Origin: Zygnema cylindricum
Lineage: Eukaryota > Streptophyta > Zygnematophyceae > Zygnematales > Zygnemataceae
DNA length: 64,000 bases
Direction of reading: 5' to 3'
Assembly: GCA_037447655.1 (NCBI GenBank)
Contig: JBBHKE010001749.1
Coordinates: forward strand, 145,860-209,859
In this document: positions 32,960 through 51,960 of the stretch, one piece after another
How the letters are laid out: every line of letters begins with the position of its first letter
Position numbering within the stretch: position 1 is the stretch's first letter
The notes under the pieces: generated by a model
Databases searched by the model: none
Told to the model about the DNA's origin: nothing
Seen by the model: only the letters and a program-made list of their open reading frames with translations
Program-made: the position numbers and the translations under genes

Positions 32960-35580
32960 TACATACTGTCTTGTACTGTGGTGACCTCTGCCAAATAGGT
33001 GGGTCCCGATGCGACGTGACGTGATGTAGCGTGACGTGCCGTGCATCGCTGTTATTGTTGTCCTTTACTCTTTGTGGATAGTCATCTTCTTGGTGCTTAC
33101 CTGTTTTAGTTCCTTTTTGTCTTTGACTTTTTGTATTTTCTATTGACTCTTTTGTACCTGGCCAATCAAAATGGCCTAATCGGCCAAAGCCCTACAGTCG
33201 TGCTGTGTAAGCTACAGTACATTATCGAACAAAATCCATGTACGGTACAGTGGTTTGACCAGAAAAGACCGGAACCCTATCTAGCTCTCTTGCCATAGTG
33301 TGGGGCACCCCAGGATTGAGCAACTTCATACTTTGACTTGTACGGAAAATCACCCCGAGAGATGTCAGCTTTAAGTTTTTTATGAGTTTCCTTACGGTTT
33401 TTTACGTGTTTTACGGATTCCATACGTGCGTCTGAATTCGCGTACTTTATACTTTTACAGCGTTTTGGGATGAAATTTATGGTTTCATCCTGAGCGTGCA
33501 CTTCTTTTTTGAACGCTCCCGATTTCATTATAGACTTTCCAATACGCGTATCTGAACACACTTGAGCCTGGCAGTACAGTTCGTACTTTTTACAAAAAAA
33601 AAGTACAGTACAGTACTGTACTTGACGTTCAACCATGTGTAACTTAAAAGAGTCATGAAGTGTAAAGCTCTCCCTACCATTGACCTAATATTTAGAAATC
33701 TCTTCAGTTGCTGTTACGTTTTTGTAAGTTCTCCCATGCAGTGTCCAGTAAACCTGTGGGAAAACATATTCTAAGCAATTAAATAACGAATATTGTTGTT
33801 TAAAAAAACTTATGGTCTTCTTCTCTTCACAGATTATTACTATCTTTTGAAACACTTGTCTTTTGTTTGTCTCCACGCTTTGAATCATATTCATCCTTTT
33901 TTTTTTTTCCGCAGACTCTTTCTTCCCCTTTACTGTTTACAAGCTTTATAAAATTAATAACTTCCGTGTTTCTAAGTTGCGATACGTTTTAAGTCTTCTC
34001 TTCAACAAGAACTTTAAGCAAACCCTAAAATCTTCTCTGGTCAAAGCTTGTACCACATATGTCTTCAGTTGAAGAGGTGATTCATTTTTCTCTCCCTTTC
34101 TTTCTCTCTTTTGCCGCCTCTTTCTTTCTCTCTTACGTTTGTCTTTATTCACCTCTCTCCTTAACTTGCCCTCATGTTTCTTTCTTCCTCTCATACTCCT
34201 TCTGCCCTTTCGTTCTTCTCCCTCTCCCTTTTCTTCCTCGGCCTCTCTCCCATCCTCCCGTCTTCCTCCTTCCCTCCACTCCCCTTCTCTCTCTCCTCCT
34301 CTTTTTTTCCTTCTTTTTAACCCTCTTTAAAAACCCCCGTGTCTACCCGCTTTTATAGTACTTTTTAGCCTTCTTTTTGACCCCTTTGCCTGTGTCAAGA
34401 CCAGACACTCGATAAAATCTTTATTTTCATATCGAATATAAAACTTTAATGTAGAAGGTTTATTTTCGGAAATTTTTGTTTTCTAAATCTCATCGTCTAA
34501 AGCACAGTCACGGTCTAAGGTCAAGGTTGAAGTCAAAGTCAATGTTAAAGTCAAAGTGTAATGTTGAATTCCGTTACCAATATTCTCTGGTCATTTTTTA
34601 GTTTTCCACGTTTTTTTTTAAATTGTTGACAACAAATTTTATCTCAATCTCAGTTGCAATTACGATTCAACTGACAATGTTTGATTTAAATATTTGTCTA
34701 AACATGTACTGTGTTTGTTTTGAATGATTATTGTTTTTATTTACATCCATTTGAATGGCAACAGTTTTTTAATCGCAATTCCAGTGTTAATTTCAATTAT
34801 AGTGTTAATCTCAATATTATTTATAGCCTGAAGCTCAAGGATTATTTTAACTCCAATGCCAATCCCATTTTGTTCGAATTGATGAAATATTACCTTTTCA
34901 AGTACTTATCAGTTATCATTTATAACCTTCAATAATGATATATTTTAAAGATAAAAGATATATTTTTGAGTTATGCCGATACTTATATTCAAACCCTATC
35001 TAAATAAAAATACCTCAATCCCTGTAGTTCTGGAGGGTTTTGGAGTTCCTTGCTCCTGTTTTCAAAGTGCAATAACACCCGTTTCTCCATTTCAATTCTT
35101 TTATCACTTTGGCTTGATACTATCTCCCACTCTTTTGTTCTCCCGGCGACAGTCTCCGCAATTATTTGTTGAAATTGATGACTGTTAATGGATATCAAAT
35201 CAGTCATTCATATGTAAAGATGGTTGTTAATGTTAATATAGTCTATGATATTTCTGTTCTGATAAATACTAAACACTCCATATCAGTTTACCGTTGTACA
35301 ATTGGAAACACTATATGCGCCGACCTGGTATTACATGCTTATAATACCCGTAAAAGCCGGAGAATGCGGGCATAGTACGGGGTTACGGCATATAGCGTGT
35401 CCAACTGTTTTGCACATTTGGAGTACTTCTTTTGGTTTTGGTTTTGGTTTTGGTTTTGTGATGTTCACCTCTAAAATGTTGGTTGGAGGGCGCAGCTTTC
35501 GGCTTCGATCTATGATAATCCAAGGGAACATTCCATCAAGCCAGGTAGGAACAAAATATGGAAGGTACTCTTCCGAGAGT
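32960..35580. other. Gene-free stretch with simple repeats
   Basis: No recognisable gene. It contains GTAC-rich palindromes (AAGTACAGTACAGTACTGTACTT, about 33600), a pyrimidine-rich tract (34075-34330), short TCAAAG/TCAAGG repeats (34510-34560) and five TTTTGG units (35431-35457). The minus-strand ORF 33277-33636 (119 codons) matches no family I know. Confidence 0.6.
34075..34330 (+). repeat. Polypyrimidine (CT-rich) tract
   Basis: About 250 bp of nearly pure C and T on the plus strand, without a simple repeat unit, upstream of the CDPK gene. Reading frames in it are low-complexity. Confidence 0.85.
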
Positions 35581-36116
35581 CAGGTACGGTGGGTTTTGGT
35601 GGAAAAATAGGATGCTGGGAACTACCTATGCGTTTTCCACCGCATTTTGGGAACTCTTCTAGAGTCGCAAACCGTCACAGGTTTTTATGTTTCAACATAT
35701 TCAAATATTCCTGGTTTATATTGTTTGTTTGTTGTCATTGTATTTCGCTGTTCAGCGAAGCAGCGAAGGTGAGAAAAACGTTCTCTTTTTTGTCTCCAAT
35801 AGGAAGCTCCCTTCTTCCTTTCACTCTCCTCTTTCTCCTTATCCCCCTTTCCCGTCCCCTCTCCCTCATTTGGAGTTGTTTTGTTGTTTGTAGCGGGAAA
35901 CTGACACAGAATGCAACCAATGATTGTAGAGGAAGAAGCTTTGTCTCCCTCTTTTCTGACTCGTGGTTTTATTGCTCTCTACTGAGTCCTTTGTTATTAT
36001 GTTTTGTTGCCCTCTCTACTTCGACTTTTTGTTGTTTTGTTTTGTTTTCCCTCTACTTTGTGTTGTTTTGTTGCCCTCTCTACATAATTTTTTGTTGTTT
36101 TGTTTTGTGGCGGGTA

Positions 36117-42333
<6,217 letters not shown>

Positions 42334-43228
42334 GGAACTGTTATTGCCAGCTGTTGAAAAAAAAAGGTTCACTGGGAAAAGTATTGTGGACTTCTACTTG
42401 TTCATAAAATAGTGTGAAAAGAATAGTCCTTTTCGCATTCAGTTGTTCATGATTTTTTCAAAATTACTTTTTAGATTGTTAGGGTTTTAATCGAGTTATC
42501 GGAGGCGTGTTCTCTGTGGTTTCTTTAATTAGTTTGATAAAAAACTAAAGGTTAGGTTGTAAAAGGGTTGTACTTGTTGGAGGATTGGGTGTTTATGTCG
42601 ATATAGAGGTGGGTTATTTTAGTAGTCTTGGATTTGAGGTTTTTGCAATAATATTTGAAGGCCGGCTATGGAACTAATATGATAGTATTAGATACGCTGT
42701 GGAGTTAATGATAATAAGTAAATTGCTCGTTGTTTTTCCCTCTTTTTGTGCCATTCTTTTTTTTTTCCTTTAGCCATTGACTCTTTTAGATTTACATATG
42801 CAAATAGGGTGTGTTGTAATTGAAAGCTAGATAAACTACTGAATCAAATAGAGAAATGAGAAGGGCTGAAACAGATTATGCCACTTGTTGTTTTGCAAAT
42901 TATTTTTGATACAAATATTCTTGTTTTTTTCTCTTTTTGGAGACTAACATTGGCATTTCTTATTTCAAAAACAATTCACATGCCCTTTCGGTATGCGGAA
43001 GAAAAATACACACCATTGTTGATAGTTATCTGTGTTAATCTTTTTCGCCACTCAAAACATCTCCGTGCACACTTGTTCGATTGCCTTTCTGATGGTTGCT
43101 ATTGGAAGGCAAGATTCGACTTTATTCAGATAATCTACAGCGGTACTACACCGTAAATGGCTTTTAGCGTTGCGAACGGTAATTTGGCGCCCCCAAATTT
43201 CGACCCTCAAACCTAAAATAGTATGAAC
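42334..43228. other. Intergenic sequence downstream of CDPK
   Basis: No gene recognised. Around 43005-43170 it has fragments of the ACACCGTGAATCG repeat family (TTTTTCGCCACTCAAAAC; TACACCGTAAATGGCTTTTAGCG). Confidence 0.5.
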
Positions 43229-43774
43229 CATAGTTCAAAAGTAGGTGAAAGTAGGCCCATACAATATGCCTATTGTATGCAAAACATACAATATGCCCTT
43301 AAGACCCATATTGTATTGGTCGAAAAATGAAAAAAATAGTTACAGGGTTGAGTTGCACATCGATCGATAGAGAATCAAACGTCATGTCTAAATTTTGAAA
43401 AAAAATCGGACAAAAAAAATAATTTCTGTGAGTTTTGAGGTAAAACTTTTTTAAACCGTCAGATTCAGACGATCGGACGGTCACTTATCAAAGTAGCGAT
43501 CTAAGAAGATCACATGAAAAGCCCATAACACAACTTACGAAAGGACTATCTGTCATATTAGCGTCTGCAAATTTGAACGTCCGCGTGTTTTAGTTCGCTA
43601 AAAAATTTCGTCCGTCGGCGTGCGCTAAACTATGATCATACGTCAGATTCGTACGTCCGTACAAGAGTGTCCACAGCACACACCCATACAGTATGCCTAC
43701 TCTACGCGAGTTTAGTGCCAAGTTTTGTGCGCCTACCAAAGACCTACCATAAAAACGCCTACTTTTGAACTATG
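43229..43774. mobile_element. Non-autonomous transposon Y1 with 8-bp target duplication
   Basis: 546 bp with inverted ends CATAGTTCAAAAGTAGG and CCTACTTTTGAACTATG. The 8-bp duplication GTATGAAC is perfect (43221-43228, 43775-43782). The duplication length suggests the hAT superfamily. It includes a palindromic CATACAATATG/CATATTGTATG region. No coding sequence. A relative lies at 57458-57769. Confidence 0.82.
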
Positions 43775-43782
43775 GTATGAAC

Positions 43783-45702
43783 GACTCTAAATATTTTTTT
43801 TACGCTAATATAGGTCTAATTAGCGTTAATGACTCTAATTTGTCCACCTTAAAGTGTGGTGTACGGAATGTGTCTTAAATGTACCTAATTCACTACCAAA
43901 GTACAAAACATTGTTTAAAATAGCTGCGTTGCCGTGTCGACACGTGAAAGTGCACTCAAAGTTGAACGACAAAATCAAGTCGATGGCCCCTAAGGGTGTA
44001 AGGGGAGCACTAGCGACAGATCCTCGTGTTCGGCTTGACGGCCTTTCCAATCACCTCCAAAACAACGCCTACAAGGGCCGTAGTCCGACGAGCCGCACTA
44101 CCTCCCCCACCCTATGAGAAACCACGAGAAGAAGGTGGAAAGGGACTTCGTTGGATCGAAAAAAATATGAGATAGAGGAGACATTCATTGCTATCACCTT
44201 CATCTCGAGCACCTCCACCAAGATGACCTTCGTCACAATTACCTTCACTGGACTTCATCAGAACCACCTCCATCTCCCTCTCCTTCATCAATCAGTCATC
44301 ACACTCAGCTTCATAACTATCGCATTTGCCAAAGAATCTTCATTCCAAAGTTGCTTCGTATCTCTTTGCTTCCCGCCTCTTACTAAATACGAACCCCCTT
44401 CCCGTGCTTCCCCTGGATTTGGGGACTTACGAGGTTGCTTTTCATAGATTTTTAGATACGTTGGGATATAGTTGGGTCATTTTGGTTTGTGCACTGTCAC
44501 ATCTTTTTATAGGTGTTAGTTGCTTCTTCGCGTGTCTTTTGGTTTACTTGTCCTTTTTGTTTGGATCCGTTGCTTTTGCCTTGCTTATCCTATTTATTTG
44601 CTACCCATTACATGTAGTTTTTCAGATTTAGCATTGCTGTCTCTTTTTATTCTCATGGACTCAGATGGTTTACCATCGCGCTTTTTAATAAAGTCAAAAA
44701 TGTATTTTTTAATTAAATAATTAGGTGATGATGGTTAAAACACGCTCCACCAAATCTTTAGAATTATTATACATACAAATACTCCCAATATTGTCTGGCT
44801 AATATAATTTAAGTGTAGATCCCGTGTAAGCAACGTAAAAACATACACAGACACATGAAACACCTTCTCCGTCTTAAAATCAACTCGGTAGCAAAATTTT
44901 GTCAACATTTCTCATACTACTTACTGATCTATAAAAACCATCACTTCTGAAGTTAATCATTGTAACTCGCATTTTCCGACCCAAAGTCATAAATTTGTGT
45001 TGATACATTACTTGGTTCGACAACAGGACATTTAATAAAAAAAACGAAATAAAATATACCACCTATTATCTGAATACATGGAAACAAAAGAAAACCCAAA
45101 GCGAAACGAAAAAACATACACAGAAACCACTGAACGAAAGCTCCCTCAAAAATAATTAGCATAGGCAAACTAACAAAGAATGTGAAAAATTACAGCACTA
45201 GAAACAAAGACCAATACAACATAGGTTAACCAACAACCAAAACAACCCCCAACATATCTAAAAACCTCTGACAGGCAAAGATGAAAAATATATTGTCACA
45301 ATTTAATAATGGGTTTATATTATTCGACAAAACATGTAAAACACTTGATAAACCACGTCCAATATACTCATTAAAAAGTTGATATTTGGAGAAATTCGAC
45401 CACCAAAACTTTGGTTAAGATATTGTTAACCAGAGGGAGTTTTATTCTCAAACTCTCCAACTCCTCCATTTCTTTTCTTGCTAATTTTTGTCAAATTTTT
45501 AAATATTTCCAAACCGATGCTTCAAATTTATTGCCATATGGCAAGTATACAATTACATTTTGCAAACTTTTTTCTCTTTCCCTCTCGGAAAAATCTGGAC
45601 CGGAGGAGAGAATCTGATTGTTTCAAAACCCCAAAGCCATTCAGCATTCCTCGGGGATAGGGGAGGGGGAGGAGGGAGAGAAAGACAAAAAACAGTTTTG
45701 AT
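43783..45702. other. Intergenic space between convergent CDPK and glutaredoxin genes
   Basis: No gene I can support. A trinucleotide-like CACCTTCATC region lies at 44190-44300. Short ORFs near 43854-44117 and 44151-44447 lack recognisable motifs and have no clear splice context. Confidence 0.5.
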
Positions 45703-48700
45703 TTAGAGAGCTCCAGCGTCCTTAAGGAGAGGCACCAGTTTTCCTTGGCTATGAAGCGCTACAGTACCTGAAAAAAACAAAAAGGAAAGGCAATTGTGTT
45801 ACTTTCTAGGGTTACATATAGACGTTGAGTTTGAAGTCATTGTTTTTAGGGTTCCATAGAGGCTAAAAAAAACAAAAAAAATGTCTGAAGTTTTTGCACA
45901 CCTTTTGCTGCTCTTTAGAGTTATATAAGGACGATGAAAGCAGTAGAAATGTCATTTGTCGTTGTATGCATCAGCAGATAATATGTTTATCACATATTAC
46001 AAACATACTATGATATAAATGAAAAATAAAAGACACTAAGTCGAATAAACATATGAAGCAGTTATACACTTAACCAAGAATATAATGCCGATAACAAATG
46101 AACAAGATTGCAACACCTATGTCACAATCATCAATGTTTTCCTGACATGAAAAGGTAATGTTTTTTACTAAAAAAAACAATCTAACACATCTGGCAGTTG
46201 CAAAAATAACCAAGATAGTAGTCCAAAAGCAATTGCCTAAGATGTGTGAATTAAGAAAAGACAAACGGAAAAAATGAATTAAAACAGAAAAATAACAACA
46301 CGTAAAACAAAACAATAATAACAAATGAATAACAAAAAAAAAACCGAATGAACAAAAAAACAAGAAACAAACAAATAAAAAAAAAACAAGAACAAAAGAA
46401 TATAAAAAAAAACAAAAACAAATGAATATAAAAAAAAAAAATGAACTAATAACCAAAAAACAAAAATTAAACAAATAACAAAAAAAAAAGCAAACGAATA
46501 ACAAAAAAAAAACAAAATGAACGACTATTATCTGCCTCCTTACTGTCGCAGCCCCCGATATGTTTCCCCGAAATGAAGACGTTGGGCACAGATCGCTGGC
46601 CGGTCCATTGGTGGAGAGCTCCCTGCAACTCGTCTCCATCGGCCTCCTCGTTCAGTTCATAAACCTACATAAAAAAAAATGGAACAAAATAAGTTAATTA
46701 ACTAATTATATATAAAAAAAAGAAATACAAAATTAGACAAAAACATACAAAATAAGACAAAAACATAGACAAAGTAAGTTACTGCTCTGACAACAGATTA
46801 AAAGAAGAAAAGAAACTACACACACACACACACACACAAAATAAGCACACTCCGACCCAAAAAAAAAAAAAAACCAAAAAACAAAACAAAAGAATAAAAA
46901 AAAAAAGACAAAAATAAATAAATAAATAACAAAAAAAGATAGGAATAAATTAATAAAAAACCCCTGTAACTGTGCTTTCAGTTATTAAGTATTACCCTAT
47001 TAGCATAGACAAACATCAAGTTAAATTGAATTACATTCAACACAAAAAAAATAGATATATAAAAAAAAGGAAAAGAATCAACATACCAAGTGTGGGGAAA
47101 AGGTAACTGAACAAGCAATAACTTTATGACTGTAAAATAAAGAATATATTTTGATTTTTCCAATTTATGATTATAAAAAGAAAACATTTTCTTACTCTTC
47201 CATCCCAAAGGTGACATTTGTCACAGTAATTGACAATAAATAGAAAGTATAAAAGATTTAAAAAATAGAAAAATAGAAAAGATTTGATTAAAAAAAAAAA
47301 AAAATACCACTGGTGAAGTTCCCAGGCTTTTAAAAAGTTGTTTCACTCTCGAGCAATAGGGACAATATGTTTTACTGCAAAAAATTGCAAAATAGTAAAA
47401 AAAAAAAAAGTTTTTTAGAGTCAGATTTGCAGGAAAGGACACAACAGGGAAAAAAAAGCAGAAGATTAAAAAAAAAAAGCATCAATTTTTCAGGGAACAC
47501 AGAAAAAGGAGAAGTAAAACAAGAGGTTTAATTTTTCCACAGCAAAAATTACAGTCTATCCTAAAAAAAAAACATTTTTTTGGCATCACTTAATTGCAAC
47601 TTCATCAGACCTTGAAAAATTAAACAAATAAATATATTAATTATAATAGATAAATAAAATAAATAAATAAAAATAAGATAAAAAAAAATGAATTAAATAA
47701 AGTAAAAACTGAAAATAAAAATACGCCTTTCTACCATTTAGAGTCAAGATAGGCCCCAAAAAAACACCATGTTCGATTAAAACGACCTACAGAAAAAAGA
47801 GAAATTATAAAAAGTTTACATTTTAATAAACATTTAAAGACAAAAAACTGCAGTGCTCTTACAAAAACACCATGAAGAAAAACAGCAATATTAAAATTCA
47901 CACTTCTTAGCAGTATTCAACAATATTCAAAAAAAATCTGCAACATTTAACAAAAATCCACAACTCAACAGCATTCAACAACATTCAGTTTTTCTTTTAC
48001 ATTATTTGACCGAAATTATCAATATTTGACAATATTCAACAATACTCAGCGATAATTTGCAATACTCGAGGATAATTGACAGTTATTAAATAAACAACAC
48101 AGAACTTCAGCATTTGACAATAAAGGAAAAACATATTAAAGACATACTGTTATATCTACAATTTATATCAACAATAGATAACAGTATATTCAAACACTAA
48201 CTAATAATCTTCTTAGAAGCGCTTCTATTTTACAGTATATAAACAGCAATAAAATAAAATAAAATAAAATAAAAACTTCTAGACGCACTTCAGTATTTTA
48301 CAATATTTAACCATAATTAAAACACTAAAGAATTATCTCCGTAGAAACACTTTCGGTAAACAGCAATATCATAACGAAATACGGACGAAATATTAACAAC
48401 ATATGAACAACATATTAACGATATATTAACAGTATATCTACAGTATATTGACGGTACATCAACAATATTAAATTATAATAATAATCTTCATGGAAGCACC
48501 TAAAGACCACCACTGAATAATCCGCCTCAAGCTTCTGAGCAACAATATTTCACAATATATTACAATATTTCAAGCACACTAAACAACAATATTCTTCAAA
48601 GCACTTGAGTAATATAACAATAATAATAATTAATAATCTTCCTAAAGGCACCTGAAAACCATCACTGTGTTATCCGCCGCAAGCTTCTGAGCTTTTGCCA

Positions 48701-48707
48701 AAGCCAT
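45703..48707 (-). CDS. GRX: Glutaredoxin, CPYC type, four exons
   Basis: Exons on the minus strand: 48707-48652, 47374-47308, 46664-46544, 45767-45703. The spliced frame is 309 nt, 102 residues, with phase-consistent GT-AG junctions and stop TAA at 45703-45705. The dithiol active site CPYC is at residues 23-26. The usual glutathione-site features follow: the WTGQR segment, the cis-Pro motif as SVPNVFI (TVP in most relatives) and GGCD. The length is typical of cytosolic plant Grx and no targeting extension is seen. Such enzymes reduce disulfides and glutathione mixed disulfides using glutathione. Introns are 1277, 643 and 776 bp and very A-rich on the plus strand. Each exon is 121 bp or shorter, so single-ORF scans miss the gene. 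The intron-1 donor is GTGCCT; the intron-3 donor is GTAAGG. Confidence 0.93.
48479..48541 (-). pseudogene. Duplicated, degenerate copy of glutaredoxin exon 1 and its donor
   Basis: Lies in intron 1, about 160 bp downstream of exon 1, and matches 48637-48697 at roughly 80%. Read in frame it gives KLEADYSVVVF against KLAADNTVMVF, followed by a retained donor (TTTAG|GTGCTT). It has no ATG. Even more degenerate versions of the donor-side sequence recur near 48206, 48277, 48326 and 48590. Confidence 0.65.
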
Positions 48708-49903
48708 CTTTCCTCCGCCTGAAGACGCCTGATTACCAATCTTATTGACTCAAATAGCAAAAAGACAAATCTTTGATGGCAGTTACAACAAAAAGTACAG
48801 AAAGTATTTATTGCTATTGGCTTCAAATGCAACAAATAAGCGTTTTATTGCTTTATAAGCAAAGGTTTGCAATTGTTCCTTTGCAAGGTTTAAACTTCCT
48901 GTAAAGAAAGATGCCTTTCGCCTTCAAAATTTCACTGCGGAAAATTAGGAAACGATGATAAACTTTGTAACTTTCGACGCTACTTTTACTTTTTTTTTGG
49001 TAGAATATCTTGGAGCTTTGTAGTTTTATCGCTTGCAAGTTGAAGCCTTCACTTTGCTCTTGTTTTCATCCACGTACAATGTACTCGAAAATTCTAAATC
49101 TTTGCAACTCTAACCTGCAGATTCTCACGGGGTAAATTACTAAGTAATTAACTAATTACACTACTGTACTGTACAGTATAGTACAGTACTGTACAGTATC
49201 GGACGTTTTGAGTCTACTACGTACAGGCTTCTTGGGCTAATTTACGCACGGTTTACTCTAAAACAGTACGATCAACCCGCAACATCCGGGCAAATTTCTT
49301 CAAGGTAACAGCCCCATCAGCAATTCCAGTCGTCCGGAGTGTACTGCCGAACAATTTTCCGTGCACTTTTTCGTGACAGCAAAACTTGTAAATTTTCTAT
49401 TGGTTTAAAAATCAAATTAAATAAGCCAATTTTTGGTAAAACATTTAAGCTACAGTACTCTGATTGCCCGGAAAATGTTTGCGTAACATTTATTGCTACA
49501 TCAGTAAATCCGTAAATCAGTACATAGTAAATACTAAATAGCGATAAAGGTAGCAAACTTCGAGGAAATTAAAGCTGCATGTCATAGAAGCACTGAAGAG
49601 CCATAGGAAGATGTGCGGAAATTCAGTGCGGAAGGAATACCGTACGATGTTGTAAAGGAAATTTCATGAGATGATTCGTAAAAGACCAACCAATGAGAAA
49701 AATCGGTGCGAAGAAAATACCATACCGTTACGGACTGGGGAAAAAACTTCAGTTTGGGACTTTGGGGGCTTCATGCGATGACTCGTGACTCTTTCAAAAT
49801 CAGCCCATTACTCAATGACCGTACAATACTGTCCTTGTGATGCTTCATAAAAAAGTACAGTACACATGCTTGAAAAGCTGAAGTAAGTCAGTAACATATT
49901 TTT
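48708..49903. other. Divergent intergenic region between glutaredoxin and U2
   Basis: No gene recognised. Should hold the glutaredoxin promoter. An interrupted palindrome of GTAC/TACTGTACAGTA units sits at 49164-49199. The minus-strand ORFs at 48853-49038 and 49317-49556 show no family features. Confidence 0.5.
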
Positions 49904-49947
49904 CTCCCACATTGCGGAACATCTCCTTATTTGGGGACAACTATAAA
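49904..49947 (+). promoter_or_regulatory. Plant-type snRNA promoter: USE-like element and TATA box
   Basis: CTCCCACATTG (49904-49914) matches 9 of 11 bases of the plant upstream sequence element RTCCCACATCG. CTATAAA is at 49941-49947. They lie about 69 and 32 bp before the U2 start, the arrangement of plant snRNA promoters. Confidence 0.75.
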
Positions 49948-49972
49948 CTTTTTACTCTTGAAATGTGAAAGT

Positions 49973-50165
49973 ATACCTTTCTCGGCCTTTTGGCTAAGAT
50001 CAAGTGTAGTATCCGTTCTTATCAGTTTAATATCTGATACGTGGTCCATCGGACCACACGATATTAACCTTATTTTTGTTGGGGAAGGTGTCCAAAGGCC
50101 AGCTTGCTGGTCGGACCCTTAAGCGTCGTCTCGGTATTGCACTACCTCCGAGAAAGGCACACCCC
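49973..50165 (+). ncRNA. U2: U2 spliceosomal small nuclear RNA
   Basis: Begins ATACCTTTCTCGGCCTTTTG, the near-invariant U2 5' end. The branch-point recognition sequence GTAGTA is at 50006-50011. The stem-loop II region GGTCCATCGGACC and the Sm site ATTTTTG (50072-50078) follow. The 3' stem-loops end near CACACCCC. The RNA base-pairs with the intron branch site in the spliceosome. An AGTGGAA at 50195-50201 resembles the plant 3' processing box AGTNNAA. The 3' end is estimated. Confidence 0.96.
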
Positions 50166-50170
50166 TTCCT

Positions 50171-50284
50171 CTCACGAGGAAATAAATAATTTAAAGTGGA
50201 ATGACGAGAGGAAATAATCGAGAGTTTGTGGAATAACGAGAGGAAACAAACGATTTAAATTTGAATTATGAGAGGAAACAAGTA
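50171..50284. repeat. Approximate 32-bp tandem repeat after U2
   Basis: Four copies of a (T/C)ACGAGAGGAAA(C/T)AA core at about 50173, 50202, 50234 and 50266, spaced about 32 bp. The first abuts the U2 3' end. Confidence 0.7.
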
Positions 50285-51960
50285 ATTAGATGTTGAAAAA
50301 GCAATTCACAGAAAATGTAAAACTAGCATGCAATCGAATATTAATGGTAAACTCCGGATTGGCAAAATGTATTCCTGAGAGCAATGTTTTGTGTTGTGTT
50401 GGTAAAAAATTTCGCGATAATACCGATACGGATAACAATCAGGTATCGAACGGTGAGGGGTCCCGATAAATAGTTCGTAGACCAAAAAAATTCTTATCGG
50501 CGATAAGTGGAAAAATGTCGGCGATAAGTGGAAAAAGTATAGTACGCTATATAATAGTACTTTATATTATACTGTATTATATTGTTTATTGTATATAGCG
50601 TGGCATGCCACATATGACATCTGTTCCGTATTCATTTTATCGGAAGAACAGGATTTCAATAAAACGGAATAAACTGTACAGATGTACAGTATAAACCTTA
50701 TAGTTATTGCTGATAGTTATCGATCAGGTGGTGTTATAGGTTTTTTGTCGCGACAACACCGGTACCAATAGATTGAGCCAATATATCGATTATCGGTAAG
50801 CCGAAAAAAGGGCCATATCAGTTATCGGCAAGTTGATACCGACATACAATACTAGTTATATCCGACTTTTTCACATGTATGAATATGTCACTCGACTAAA
50901 TGAAGTACGTAATTTAACTGAAACTATTCATGTAGGAAATGCAAAAAAGATATCGAATGGATTAAATTCAGCATTTAAGCAGAATGATAACTTCACCGGT
51001 AATGCCGAGAAGGTAAACCGGAATTTTTTTTTTAATCATACATGACACCACTATCACAATGCTAACAAGCATTCTCCGGAAGGCAATTGAAATGTGATTC
51101 AATTTTTAGTACTGACAAAGAATAATAGATCTGATAGTCTTACTTTCTTTAGAGATATTGTTTTACTGAGGAAGGTGGAGGTATAATTACAGCAAGTTAA
51201 GTATGATACGAGACCAGGACTTATGTACTGCTCTAGGCTGGATGCATCCGTCCAGTAACCGATAAAAACGAGAATAAAAGATAGGTTAACAATAGTTTTT
51301 AAAAACCTTTGTAGAGATTTTGAAAGATTTGCAAGCGATTGTGTCAGAGGATTTTTTTAGAGCGCAATCGCCTTGTGACATTACTTCCTGAATTCAGCAT
51401 TAAAAAATCCTTCTACGGCAAACACAAACAAACAGATAAAAATTGCTTCAGCTTGAAAAGTTAGACGCGTTCTCGTTTTTTCTGCCACTTAACTATACTT
51501 TCCTCTAGAAACATGTTCAATTTCTGTCAGAAGAGCACCGATCTCAAGAGAACCTTTCATAAGAACTTCACTTCTCCAACAAAACCATCAAGTTCTTCAT
51601 TAGACAAAAAGGTGCAGGGAGAAAAAGTGGATTGAAGAGGCGAAGAAAACATGAACTTTGCCATCTCATATGATGCAAGTACTCAATATGGCAGTCGTCA
51701 CGATTTAAAAAAGAGTAAAAAAAACTCTTTTTTGTGAATAAATAATCCTTTTTGTAATAAATACTTTTTATAAAGGTCCAAAGGCATACAACGGACGACA
51801 ATTTCATCATCTGCTACTGTCTACTTATCTAATCCCTATCATAAAATTCAAGTTCCCTTAACATAATTCTCGACTACACATGAAATAATTTCCATCTTCT
51901 CAAGAGGCAATTGCCAATTCCCATAACCTTCCACAGTAAGTTCAATGCTGGTAATACTAT
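50285..51960. other. Intergenic region, no gene recognised
   Basis: Contains a short direct repeat GTCGGCGATAAGTGGAAAAA (about 50497-50540) and ATCGATATATCG-like repeat fragments near 50780. ORFs 50833-51045 and 51568-51810 lack recognisable features. Confidence 0.5.

Noticed and set aside
33277-33636. 119-codon minus-strand ORF
   Set aside because: No motif, no splice or promoter context, and it runs through a GTAC palindrome and an A run; no support as a gene.
43854-44447. Two plus-strand ORFs as a gene
   Set aside because: No recognisable domain, Thr/Ile-rich or repeat-derived composition, no convincing splice sites.
46070-46639. 189-codon minus-strand ORF
   Set aside because: Only its first ~35 codons belong to glutaredoxin exon 3, in part in another frame; the rest is Phe/Leu-rich translation of an A-rich intron.
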